DNA of 45,449 nt from contig JAFXXW010000003.1 in NCBI GenBank assembly GCA_017542055.1, forward strand, positions 1-45,449, read 5' to 3'. The notes under the pieces are model-generated. The model was not told the origin of the DNA. It was given only the letters and a program-made list of their open reading frames with translations, and ran no database searches. A program made the translations under genes and the position numbers. Within the stretch, counting starts at the first letter, position 1, and the number at the start of each line of letters is the position of its first letter. The DNA comes from Kiritimatiellia bacterium (GTDB lineage Bacteria > Verrucomicrobiota > Kiritimatiellia > RFP12 > UBA1067). Shown here one piece after another: positions 33,504 to 41,547 of the stretch.

Positions 33504-35039
33504 TCACGCCTTGTTGTTCTGTTTTTGTTGCGCGGCGTGTTCGACTTGGTCTTCGGTTGGAGCGGCTGGCGTGGCGCCGCCTTTTGCGAAAAACGGGCAT
33601 GGCGTGTCCTCCGGCAGTCCGTTCTCGCGGCACTTCTCGCGCCAACGGGTGAGGATGTGGACTTTCTCGTCCACGGCCTGATCAGTTTCGCGCTTCCAGT
33701 CCTTGCCGTCCTTGCCGTACAAGGTCTGGTAGTTCGTCGTGCCGTTGCCGAGGCGCGTGTTGTCCGCGCTGGCGTCCTTCATCGCGTCCGTGTTTCCGCG
33801 TTCCGCGAATAGCCACTCCGTGCGGCGCAGGGCGGCAAGCGTGGCGGGCTTCTGCGGCTTGAGGATGTTGTATTCCTCCAGCCACTTGGCGAAAATGCGG
33901 TCGAGTACCTTCGTGACAAGCGTCGAGCGGACGGTCTGGATTTTCTTGCCGTAGGTCGTGTGGTCGAGCCTGGCGCTGGCGAAGTTGTGCTGGGACGAGT
34001 CGCACATTGCGATATTTACGGGCATTGACAGACATCGCGCCATTTCGGCAATGAGCGAACGGACGAAATCGTTATAAAGCGAGGTCGGCTGCTGCGCTTG
34101 CAGCTGTGTAAGTTTCCAACCTTCCGGCAGGGACACGAACGCGCCGCGCTTTGCCATGAATACGGTGTTCGGCTTCACGTCCGCCGCGCACTTGCCGAGG
34201 CTTTCGTCGTCGTCCCCATAACACTCCGGCACTTGATCGGTGGAGAGTACGCCGGAAACCGACGCGGCGTTCGTCGCGGTCGTCGTGACGGCGGCGCGGT
34301 ATGCCTTTTGCTCTGCCGGAATATCCAGCATTGATACGAAATCGGAAACACCGCGCACTTGTTCCGGGCGTAGCACCTCGAAGTAGTGAATGACGTTGGC
34401 CGCCTTGATCCATTCGCCCGCTCGGCTCTTTATGTTCTTTATGGCCCGGTAGTCGCCGGGGTGGTATTTGAGGACGCGGTATTCCGTCGGGTGGCGGTAT
34501 GGGTCGAAGCGAATGCCGTCCGTCTCGTTTTCCCTTGTCACTTGCTCCGTCCACGATTCTACGCGGTCGCACTCCAGCGGTGCAAGGTTCAGGGTGACGG
34601 CGTTCACGTCGTCAACGATTGTCGGGTCGGTGAAGAACAGGGCGAACGCCTCGCCGTCCGTCGTCTTTGCGCGGACAAGGGTTTTCAATTTTTCCCAGAG
34701 GTCAACCTTTAGCGCCCATTCGTCAAAGGCGTTGGTTATCTCGTCGCGCAATTCTTCCGAGATCTTGCTGCGTGGGAACGAAACGGAAAGCCACGGCCCA
34801 ACAACGTCAGTCGAGTAGGTGTCTAACATTCCCCAGGCGTAGGGGCAATTATAGACAATGTAGCGGGCGCGGTCGCGCACGATCCGGCGGACGGAAGGGG
34901 ACAACGCGGCGGTCATTGCAAGAGAGTCCGCCTCGCGGAACAGGGCGGCGGTTTCCGGCGTGTGCCTCGCATTGTCGAAACGGGCGCAGACGGTTGCGCC
35001 GTCGAATGTGGCCCTGTGGTGTTTCAGATGTTTCGCCAT
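33504..35039 (-). CDS. Portal protein (lambda family)
   Basis: 511 residues. The N-terminal RDRARYIVYNCPYAWGMLDTY-type motif (RDRARYIVYNCPYAWG) followed by VVGPWLSVSF is typical of lambda-like portals. The middle contains LECDRVESW, a stem/wing region, and CLSMPVNIAM. The Pro/Gln-rich C-terminus is common. It forms the dodecameric ring at the capsid vertex through which DNA enters. GAAGGAG precedes the ATG. Confidence 0.9.
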   Translation of the reverse strand: MAKHLKHHRATFDGATVCARFDNARHTPETAALFREADSLAMTAALSPSVRRIVRDRARYIVYNCPYAWGMLDTYSTDVVGPWLSVSFPRSKISEELRDEITNAFDEWALKVDLWEKLKTLVRAKTTDGEAFALFFTDPTIVDDVNAVTLNLAPLECDRVESWTEQVTRENETDGIRFDPYRHPTEYRVLKYHPGDYRAIKNIKSRAGEWIKAANVIHYFEVLRPEQVRGVSDFVSMLDIPAEQKAYRAAVTTTATNAASVSGVLSTDQVPECYGDDDESLGKCAADVKPNTVFMAKRGAFVSLPEGWKLTQLQAQQPTSLYNDFVRSLIAEMARCLSMPVNIAMCDSSQHNFASARLDHTTYGKKIQTVRSTLVTKVLDRIFAKWLEEYNILKPQKPATLAALRRTEWLFAERGNTDAMKDASADNTRLGNGTTNYQTLYGKDGKDWKRETDQAVDEKVHILTRWREKCRENGLPEDTPCPFFAKGGATPAAPTEDQVEHAAQQKQNNKA

Positions 35040-35054
35040 TTCTTGCGCTCCTTC

Positions 35055-35294
35055 TTACGGGCCGGGCGGCACCATTTGGGCGATCCCGATCCCTGAAAGC
35101 GGGTGACGACGACAAGCGGCCCGGTTGCGCTTTCGCAGATACTTGTCGGCGGCTATGAGTTCGGAGAGTGGGCGGTTTGTCTGCGACAAGCCCTCGACAG
35201 AGAAGGAGGATGGATTCGCCGCCGCCTCCGCGAAATCGGAATCGGACACGCCAGGAGGCGTTGCCGCGCCTGTTGTGTTTATGTTGTCTGCCAT
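35055..35294 (-). CDS. Small portal-upstream protein, unknown
   Basis: 79 residues. ANPSSFSVEGLSQTNRPL and ELIAADKYLRKRNRA resemble small proteins often found before portal genes, possibly head-tail joining (gpW position). The N-terminus is Thr/Gly/Pro-rich. The ribosome binding site GAGGAAAGG is in the recurrent leader at 35303-35334. Confidence 0.7.
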   Translation of the reverse strand: MADNINTTGAATPPGVSDSDFAEAAANPSSFSVEGLSQTNRPLSELIAADKYLRKRNRAACRRHPLSGIGIAQMVPPGP

Positions 35295-35302
35295 AGTTCG
35301 AG

Positions 35303-35334
35303 CCTTTCCTCGCCATTGGCGCGGCGGTCAAAAA
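35303..35334 (-). repeat. Recurrent leader element, copy d
   Basis: Minus strand TTTTTGACCGCC, GCGCCAATGG, CGAGGAAAGG; also forms a CGCC/GGCG mini-hairpin. Precedes the 79-residue gene. Just upstream (35335-35416) there are GTAATTTGC repeats and a CCGCCG/CGGCGG inverted repeat, in a non-coding gap after the zinc-ribbon gene. Confidence 0.65.
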
Positions 35335-35416
35335 CGCGCGGCAAATAGTCTGCAAATTACTGGCAAATTACGGTCAAACGAGGCGCCCGCCGATGGCAAT
35401 CCGGCGGCGCGGGCTT

Positions 35417-35590
35417 TCAGGTGGCGGCGACTACCGTGCCGCAATTCCGGCAGATCCTTTCCAGTACCTTTCCCTTTGCGTCCTTGCGGTAAACGTCAAA
35501 ATGGCGACAACCGCAAGCGGCGCACGGCCTCACCTCTGCGGCCTTGCCTGTCTCGTCCTCGCCGTATATTTTGCGCTTGTTTTTAGCCAT
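35417..35590 (-). CDS. 57-residue zinc-ribbon protein
   Basis: ATG 35590 lies inside the end of the terminase gene (eight-base overlap) and is preceded by AAGGAAAG; stop TGA 35417-35419. The protein has PCAACGC near the middle and CRNCG near the C-terminus, a CxxC pair arrangement typical of zinc ribbons, with basic segments between. It may bind DNA or act in packaging or transcription. Confidence 0.7.
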   Translation of the reverse strand: MAKNKRKIYGEDETGKAAEVRPCAACGCRHFDVYRKDAKGKVLERICRNCGTVVAAT

Positions 35591-37883
35591 TGTAAACTTT
35601 CCTTCTGTTTTTGGTGCTGTGGGTTGTCTGGGGGGCGTTCACGCCTGTTATGTTGTCGGCTCCGGCAAGCGCGTAACACATGGCGACGCAATCGCCGTAG
35701 TCGTGCGGATTCTTGGTGATCCATTTGTAGGCATAGCAGTCGCGCCCATCCTTGCCGCGGATCTTCGTTTTCGACTTCAGCCGTTCGTTCGCAATCTGCG
35801 CGGCGAATTTGTAGTGATTGGCCTTGCCGTCGTAAATCGACAAACCGCCCGCGCCGCCCGTCTCGGTCGCCCATGCCTTTTGCGCCTTCTCCTTGTAATC
35901 ATCGGCGTTCCACGCCAGCCACTTTCGCCTCTGCGGATCTCGGCAAAGCACGGTCGCGTTCTTCTCGTCGCGGATTCTGGAGCGGACGTTCGGGTTCCAG
36001 TTCTGCCCGGCGCGGCCCAACATGGCAACAGCCGGGATGCCGATTTCGGACTCGGCCATCGCCGCGAATTTGGTGACGGTGGCGAATTGACGCCCGCCCG
36101 CGTCGATGCCCCACTTGTCGATCTTGATTCCAAGCGTGGCGATTTTTTCGCCGTGTGCTTTCAGGGCGGCGGTGAGCCGCTTGTCAAACTCCACGTCGTT
36201 CACGCGGTCGGGTATCTTGATCGGCGTGACGTGGTAGGCCGTGACAAACGAGGTCAGGTTTATGTCGAAGGTCTGGATCGCCGTCGTTATGGCGTAGCCC
36301 GGATTTATGTCGGTCGCGGCAACGGTCAGCACGGTGTCGGCAGGAATTGTCAACGCCGGAACGCCGCGCCGGATTCTCGACAGGATCAGGCGGGTCGAAA
36401 TCTCGAACGCGAAAGCGTCGCGGGGCGGCTTCATCTGGTATTCGCTCATAAACGTGTCAAGGCCGTCCCGGAATAGAATGTTCATCGCGTGTTGGATTCC
36501 CGAGAGTTCGGTGTCTGGGTCGAAGTTGTGCGGGTTCAAGACGGACGCGCCCTCGTCCATCGCCTTGCGGTTCTTCCTATAGAAACGGTTGGCCGCAATG
36601 TGTGGCTCTCTGTCTTCGGCCTTTTCGGTCTGATAAATGTCCCAATACTCCTCCCACAAGTCGCGGACGCCTTTGCGTTCCTCTGGCGTCGCGTCCGGGT
36701 TGTGGCACTTGGGCCAGGCCAGCACCATCTTGTACGTTTTAGTCTTCCAACCTGGATCGGCGGCAAACGTCTCGGAAAGGTCGTCGGCCTCAATCGGCGT
36801 CGAGGTCATGATTGCCGCGATCTTCTTGCGGTGTCCGGCAAGCCCCATGAAGGTCTTTTTGATTTTCTTCACAATCTTGCCGACCTGTCCTTCGCTCTGC
36901 GCCGCGTCGTCGTTTTGCAGGTCGTCAAAAATGATAAAGTCCGGACGGAGGATGCCTTTCGACTTTCCGCGCGCCCCGGCGTTGAAACCGACGGCTTCCA
37001 ATATCACGCCAGACGACGGAAATGCCCGGCCCGTTTCTGGGTTTATGACTGTCGGCAGCACTATCTTTCCGGCCGACTTGCGCGGCTTCGTCGCCTTGCC
37101 GTGGTACTTCTGTGTTTTCGACCGTTGGTATGCGCCCTCTAGTTTCAGGAATGGCAGGGCGATTTCCGGGAAATCCTGAATGAACGCCGGGCTTTGGGTC
37201 ATGCAGGCGAAAACGTCCTCGATGATGTTTTCGGCGTTTTCGTCATTCGCGGCGACGGCGACGACGTAGCGGCGGCGGCCCGTTGCGGTAGTCCAAAGCA
37301 CTCCGCCTTTTGTGTATGCCGTCTTGCCGTGGCCTCTGGCGACGCGGATGTGGTAGGGGATGGACGCATCGCCGATTGCCTGTTCCATATCCCGGATGAT
37401 CGGGCGCATTTCCAGCGGCGGCGGGATTTCAAGGAACGCGCCGTCGTTCGGGTCGTCCGACGTGCAGTATGTTTTCAGGAAAAAGAGGAAGTCGCGCTCG
37501 GCCCGCCGGCGGCGTTTCCAATTGACGGCGGAAAGCGCGGCGTCAAGGTCGGCGGCAATGTCGGCGTGTGACGACTTCGCCCGGCTCTTGGCTTGCCGTT
37601 CGGCGTAGGTCAATGCGCGGGGTCGGGCGTGTTCCGGCACGATCCTGTCGAAAAGTGCCGCCGCTCCTTTTAGACCAGGTGCTGATCGCTTCGCCGTCCG
37701 CCGCAAGTAGTCTGCAACGGTAGCGAGGTCGATCTGAAAGTCTGGGCGGGCTGGTGCGCCCGGTTGCTGCATGAGCCACCGCAGGGTGCGGGCGGTCGCG
37801 TGGGTCGATCCGCCGCGCCGCAAAACTGCCGCCGCTTCGTCTTCCGACAACAGGCGGACGGGTTTTGTCGCCCTTGCGGTCAT
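35583..37883 (-). CDS. Terminase large subunit
   Basis: 766 residues, with ATPase and nuclease domains. Walker A is ARGHGKT; Walker B is FIIFDDLQND. A nuclease domain with ATDINPGY and DKWGIDAGG-type acidic residues (here AATDINPG, KWGIDAGG) follows in the second half. The first 130 residues are an extra N-terminal extension with HTH-like character. It packages DNA through the portal. Its ATG overlaps the small subunit stop as ATGA. Confidence 0.92.
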   Translation of the reverse strand: MTARATKPVRLLSEDEAAAVLRRGGSTHATARTLRWLMQQPGAPARPDFQIDLATVADYLRRTAKRSAPGLKGAAALFDRIVPEHARPRALTYAERQAKSRAKSSHADIAADLDAALSAVNWKRRRRAERDFLFFLKTYCTSDDPNDGAFLEIPPPLEMRPIIRDMEQAIGDASIPYHIRVARGHGKTAYTKGGVLWTTATGRRRYVVAVAANDENAENIIEDVFACMTQSPAFIQDFPEIALPFLKLEGAYQRSKTQKYHGKATKPRKSAGKIVLPTVINPETGRAFPSSGVILEAVGFNAGARGKSKGILRPDFIIFDDLQNDDAAQSEGQVGKIVKKIKKTFMGLAGHRKKIAAIMTSTPIEADDLSETFAADPGWKTKTYKMVLAWPKCHNPDATPEERKGVRDLWEEYWDIYQTEKAEDREPHIAANRFYRKNRKAMDEGASVLNPHNFDPDTELSGIQHAMNILFRDGLDTFMSEYQMKPPRDAFAFEISTRLILSRIRRGVPALTIPADTVLTVAATDINPGYAITTAIQTFDINLTSFVTAYHVTPIKIPDRVNDVEFDKRLTAALKAHGEKIATLGIKIDKWGIDAGGRQFATVTKFAAMAESEIGIPAVAMLGRAGQNWNPNVRSRIRDEKNATVLCRDPQRRKWLAWNADDYKEKAQKAWATETGGAGGLSIYDGKANHYKFAAQIANERLKSKTKIRGKDGRDCYAYKWITKNPHDYGDCVAMCYALAGADNITGVNAPQTTHSTKNRRKVYNG

Positions 37884-38185
37884 ATCTCGTCAAATTCCTC
37901 CGTTGTTTCTGGATCTAGCTCCTTCAGTGGCGGCAAGTTCCGCTCGTTCTCGGCCACGAAATCTTGGTAAACCTTCACCATTTGCGGCGTTCCGGCCTTG
38001 GCCATCTTGATTACGGCCTGCCGAATCTCCAGTTTCGACCGCAACTGGCCGATTCTGTACCGCTTCTTGGCGTTTTCGTCTGCCCAATAGTCCGCCTCGC
38101 TGATTTCGGCGATTGCGCACGTCTCGGCGATCGGCATTTCCGCCGCGCCGCAATTCTCGATCGCTTCCAAGGCTTCAGTCGTCAT
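37880..38185 (-). CDS. Small terminase subunit candidate
   Basis: 101 residues from ATG 38185, chosen because GGAGG lies five bases upstream; an ATG at 38197 would put that ribosome site inside the gene. N-terminal helical region (TEALEAIENCGAAEMPIAET, ISEADYWADE) and RYRIGQLRSKLEIRQAV then GTPQMVKVYQDFVAE, a pattern seen in homeodomain-type small terminases. It overlaps the large subunit gene by four bases. Confidence 0.7.
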   Translation of the reverse strand: MTTEALEAIENCGAAEMPIAETCAIAEISEADYWADENAKKRYRIGQLRSKLEIRQAVIKMAKAGTPQMVKVYQDFVAENERNLPPLKELDPETTEEFDEI

Positions 38186-38349
38186 TTTCGCCTCCATGGG
38201 GTAAAGTTTGGGAAATCCTTGTAATTGAAGCGGCGAACGTCAAAAAAGTGCTTTCCGCGCACGGTATGGCAGCGCAGGGCCGTCTTTCCGCCTGTTGCGG
38301 GTGTCTGTTCGGCTTCTCTGGCCGTCTGGCTTGTGTCGAATAGTGCCAT
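38182..38349 (-). CDS. Small phage protein (55 residues), unknown
   Basis: ATG 38349 to TGA 38182, overlapping the small terminase start as ATGA. N-terminal polar stretch (FDTSQTAREAEQTPATGG), then KTALRCHTVRGKHFFDVRR and a basic, aromatic C-terminus (FNYKDFPNFTPWRRK). The overlap and protein-like composition support it; the ribosome binding site is weak. No family recognised. Confidence 0.45.
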   Translation of the reverse strand: MALFDTSQTAREAEQTPATGGKTALRCHTVRGKHFFDVRRFNYKDFPNFTPWRRK

Positions 38350-38647
38350 TTGCGTTCACAAATCGCCCGTTTGCGTTCCAATTTCGGCCAAAATCGTCCC
38401 CAAAATACCAAGAACGCACAAAAAAGCGTGACGCGAAAAACTCTCAACACCTCGGCCGAAGGGCGCAAGGCTGGCCCCACCCCGTCGGGAGTACCTACCC
38501 CCATGTGTGCCACAACGCCGCGTGGCGCGGCCACGTTCGCTTCTGGCGCGTCCGTGCGCTCTGGGGGTGTCTGCGTATGGGTAACTGCTCCTCGCGCTCA
38601 CAGGGGCGTTTTCGCGCGTCTGGCGCGTTGTGCCAGTTGTCAACATG
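38350..38647. other. 298-base non-coding region with inverted repeats upstream of the terminase genes
   Basis: No convincing gene. Contains a CGTGGC/GCCACG palindrome (38521-38535), TGGCGCG/TTGTGCCA-type dyads around 38622-38635, and two TTTGCGTTC copies (38349-38357 and 38369-38377). Position beside small terminase is where cos or pac sites usually lie. It could also hold a regulatory site; no -10/-35 pair was found. Confidence 0.4.
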
Positions 38648-39235
38648 TCAACCCTCCAATCGGTCGAAGAAGTCCATTTGACAATCTGGGCGCGGCGGCG
38701 CAACCCGTCCACCCTTGCCGTGTGTCAGTCCGCCGTTGGCGATGGCCTTGAATACCGGGCGAGACTTGAAGAGGGTCTTTATCCGCGCGAACGCCGTCTG
38801 CTTGGATAGGCCGTGGGCGGCGGCATATTCAATCATTGTGCCGCCGTTCAGCAAATGAGCGACGATCTCAAACTCCTTGCGGGTCAATGTCCGGAACGCA
38901 TCCGCAACCTTGACAAGGCGGGAGATGTGTTCGTACGGCAGGGCGGCAACATAAGCCAGCAGGGTAGTCAGCGCGTCGTTCGCCCGTGTCTCGGCGTCCG
39001 GCTCTTTCTGTGGTTCGTCAATCGTTCCGGGGTCGAACGTGTAGGACGTGGGGTGATTCGGCGCAACCTTGACAACGCGGTCAATCGTGCCGTCGTGGAT
39101 GGCGTCAAGTGATACGCTGCCGTCCCCGGCCAAATCTTCGCCGAGGCGGCATTTCGAGCATATTTCGCGCAACCGCGCCTGTTCTTCCGCAAGTCGCGCA
39201 ATCTCGCGGTTATGTTTGCATTTCGTGCAGGTCAT
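38648..39235 (-). CDS. HTH DNA-binding regulator with N-terminal zinc motif
   Basis: 195 residues. N-terminal CTKCKHN and CSKCRLG form a zinc-binding pair. The C-terminal part (LTRKEFEIVAHLLNGG, AAAHGLSKQTAFARIKTLFK) is a sigma region 4-like helix-turn-helix. A late-gene activator or alternative sigma-like regulator is likely because the terminase and structural genes follow. Exact family uncertain. Ribosome binding site is weak. Confidence 0.75.
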   Translation of the reverse strand: MTCTKCKHNREIARLAEEQARLREICSKCRLGEDLAGDGSVSLDAIHDGTIDRVVKVAPNHPTSYTFDPGTIDEPQKEPDAETRANDALTTLLAYVAALPYEHISRLVKVADAFRTLTRKEFEIVAHLLNGGTMIEYAAAHGLSKQTAFARIKTLFKSRPVFKAIANGGLTHGKGGRVAPPRPDCQMDFFDRLEG

Positions 39236-39255
39236 GTCATGGCAAGGTTGGCGGA

Positions 39256-39798
39256 TCAGTCAAAACCCCAGTCGGCGACGACGCGGGCGGACAAATCGGC
39301 CTTTGTGAAGTTCTTTTTAGTGCGAACGGCGACATAGTGACGGGCAAGGTCGGCAATCCACCGGGCCGCCATCTTTTCGTCATTCAGGAAAAACACGGGG
39401 ACGCCGTAGGTGGCGAACACGGATAGGGCAAAGCCCCAAAGTGCGCCATGGGCGTCCATTCCGCAATGGTGGTGGAAGTCCAACACTTCGGCGGCGGTTG
39501 CGGTCACGATTACGGCGGCGCAGTCGAAGTGCCTCATGCGCTCCAGTTCGCGGTTAAACCGCTTTTTCGGCTTCTCGCTGTGGGATTCGTACCCGCCCAT
39601 CATAGTTCCGGCGAAGTCCTCCAGCGTCTTCCGTTCGACGGTGAAGCAATTTTCCCACCCCTTGATTGAATAGTCCCCGGTGTGGAGCGTCCCCGATTCG
39701 ACGGCGACGGTTTCCGGCCAATCGGTCAGCGGGGTCTGCTCTCTAGTGTCCTCGATGATGGTCAGCGGCGGCTTTTTCTGTTTCGGTTTCCGTGGCAT
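39256..39798 (-). CDS. ERCC4-type nuclease
   Basis: 180 residues. Has the ERCC4/XPF catalytic layout: EDTREQTPL, then HTGDYSIKGW and ERKTLEDFAG (GDxnERKxxxD). Residues after this (CAAVIVTATAAEVL) complete the nuclease fold. Phage proteins of this type probably cleave branched DNA or degrade host DNA. It lies directly left of the iteron region. Confidence 0.88.
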   Translation of the reverse strand: MPRKPKQKKPPLTIIEDTREQTPLTDWPETVAVESGTLHTGDYSIKGWENCFTVERKTLEDFAGTMMGGYESHSEKPKKRFNRELERMRHFDCAAVIVTATAAEVLDFHHHCGMDAHGALWGFALSVFATYGVPVFFLNDEKMAARWIADLARHYVAVRTKKNFTKADLSARVVADWGFD

Positions 39799-39820
39799 GG
39801 TTCACCTCGTTTTCGGTCAA

Positions 39821-40002
39821 TGAGACAAGTTTGCGACAACTTGCGACAAAAGGGGGTAAAGGGGGTGGGGGGAATGAGACAAAATACTGCGCAGGGGAAA
39901 CACACCCCCTTTAGGGGGGTGTGTCCCCTGTCGCATTGTCTCATTTCCTCCCCCATTGGGCGGCGGTTTGTCGCAACGGGTGTCGCGTTCTTGATTGTCT
40001 CA
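39821..40002. other. Dyad-symmetric iteron region, candidate phage replication origin
   Basis: TGAGACAA (39821-39828), TGCGACAA (39832-39839 and 39842-39849, ten bases apart) and TGAGACAA (39875-39882) are direct. TGTCGCA (39929-39935), TTGTCTCA (39936-39943), TTGTCGCA (39968-39975), TGTCGC (39981-39986) and TTGTCTCA (39995-40002) are inverted. The centre is a hairpin, CACACCCCC/GGGGGTGTG (39901-39923) with flanking CAGGGG/CCCCTG. It fills an otherwise unusual 205-base gap next to a helicase-like gene. Confidence 0.55.
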
Positions 40003-40003
40003 A

Positions 40004-41530
40004 TCAAAACAACTCCTCCTGTTCGGGGTTGAGGTCGGTGTTTTCGGTGGTGGCGGTGGCGGCGTCTGTGGCGACGAAAAACGCGCCGCGCCCGTTCCCG
40101 ATTTCGCGCAATCCAAAACGGGCGGGGTCGGCGGTTATGAGATTGTAGGCGGCTTCGCGTGTGGAGCGACTAAAGCCGCCCGCCTGTTTTGAGTTCAAGC
40201 CCTTTGATACCCATTGCCGTTGCCCGTTCTTGGCGTTCGCCGGGCGCGTTTCCGCCGTCCATGCCGTTCGGATGAGTTCGGCGACGATTTGGGCGCAACG
40301 CTCGATGGGCGGCGGCTGGTTCGCCTTGGCGGTCTGGGTGGCGGCAGCTGCACCCTTTTTCAGTTCGGCGAATTGTGCCTCGTCCGGCTCTATCCAGTAG
40401 ATCATGCCGCGCTTCGTCTCGTCGTCGGCGTATTCCGGCAAGCGGTTCGCGTAGCAAACGACCTTTTTCGTCGTCGGCTTGCCGTCGGCGTCACGCCATC
40501 CCAACTTGTCGCCGTGCTTGGCGGCGATAAGGTCGAACACGCCGGACAACTTGCCGCCGTTCCACGGGGTCAGGACAAGGGCCGATCGGATGTAGTTCGT
40601 AAATTCGCCCGATCCGCTGCCGAGGTATGCCTTGAAAATGTCGCCTTGGTTCATGGCGTCGCGGTTCGGCTTGCCCGTGTGGTGAATGATGATGCAGCCG
40701 CATTTCGTGTCGTCGGCTTTAATGAGCGGGTCTATCCCGTGGCGGAGAAACGCGGTCATGGCGTTTCCGTCATTCAAGTCGCCGCCGAAAAAGGCGAAAA
40801 GCGGATTTATCACGATCAGGTCGAAGTGGTGGCGGGCCTGCTTCCGGCGCAAATGCTCGACAAACCGCGCCCCGGTAGATCCGTCCAACGCGCAAAAGAT
40901 CACGCGGCTTTCGGCTTCCTTTATCTGCTCCGGCGTCCAGTCCAGTTCGGCGGCCAGGCCAATCCGTATGCGGTCGCGGAAATTGGCGACGTCGTACTCG
41001 TCGTCCTCGCTTTGGAAAATGCCGATTTTCAGGGGCTTCAACGGGCGAACGCCGAGGCATTCTTGCCCGCCCGCCCAAACGGTCGCCGCCTGCATGGAAA
41101 ACGACGACTTCCCGACGCCGCTTGTCGAAACAATCGCCCCGCAAGCCCCGCGCCGGAGCCAACGGTTCTGGAACAGGCAGTCGGGGTCTTCGCTGTCGGG
41201 GCCGGGCGTCTCGAACGTGTCAAGGGTTCGGTCGGCTTCGGCAAGGCGTCGCCGATAATCGGCGACAATGGCGGCGAGATATTTTTCAATGTACGGCGTG
41301 GCAAGTTCGGCAAGCGGTCTGCCGCCCAAATGCCCGTCGAACACGGTCGGCCCGTGGTGGCATAATATGTCGTATTCCCGCCGCGTGTCGGGATCGCTGA
41401 ACATTTCCTCCGGCTTGAATTTCGCCGCCTTGATCGCCTTGTTCGCGGCCTTGGCCGTCTCTGGGGCAATCATGGATGCAAGCACAATCTGTTCGGCGTC
41501 GTGCGCGGTCATTGTCTTTTCTTCACTCAT
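40004..41530 (-). CDS. RecA-fold ATPase, DnaB/RepA-like replicative helicase
   Basis: 508 residues from ATG 41530. Walker A is STSGVGKSS and Walker B is LIVINPLFAFFGG; FQSEDDEYDVANFR and IIIHHTGKPNRD fit the AAA_25/RepA-type group used by phages and plasmids to unwind origins. The N-terminal 120 residues resemble a DnaB-like helical domain (AEQIVLASMIA). The C-terminal 120 residues contain a wHTH-like segment. A primase-like gene lies directly upstream. Confidence 0.85.
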   Translation of the reverse strand: MSEEKTMTAHDAEQIVLASMIAPETAKAANKAIKAAKFKPEEMFSDPDTRREYDILCHHGPTVFDGHLGGRPLAELATPYIEKYLAAIVADYRRRLAEADRTLDTFETPGPDSEDPDCLFQNRWLRRGACGAIVSTSGVGKSSFSMQAATVWAGGQECLGVRPLKPLKIGIFQSEDDEYDVANFRDRIRIGLAAELDWTPEQIKEAESRVIFCALDGSTGARFVEHLRRKQARHHFDLIVINPLFAFFGGDLNDGNAMTAFLRHGIDPLIKADDTKCGCIIIHHTGKPNRDAMNQGDIFKAYLGSGSGEFTNYIRSALVLTPWNGGKLSGVFDLIAAKHGDKLGWRDADGKPTTKKVVCYANRLPEYADDETKRGMIYWIEPDEAQFAELKKGAAAATQTAKANQPPPIERCAQIVAELIRTAWTAETRPANAKNGQRQWVSKGLNSKQAGGFSRSTREAAYNLITADPARFGLREIGNGRGAFFVATDAATATTENTDLNPEQEELF

Positions 41531-41547
41531 GGCATTTCTTCGGCCTT

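Noticed and set aside
38175-38534. 119-codon minus-strand frame before the terminase
   Set aside because: Low-complexity basic frame overlapping the small terminase start in another frame; the 55-codon ATGA-linked frame fits better.
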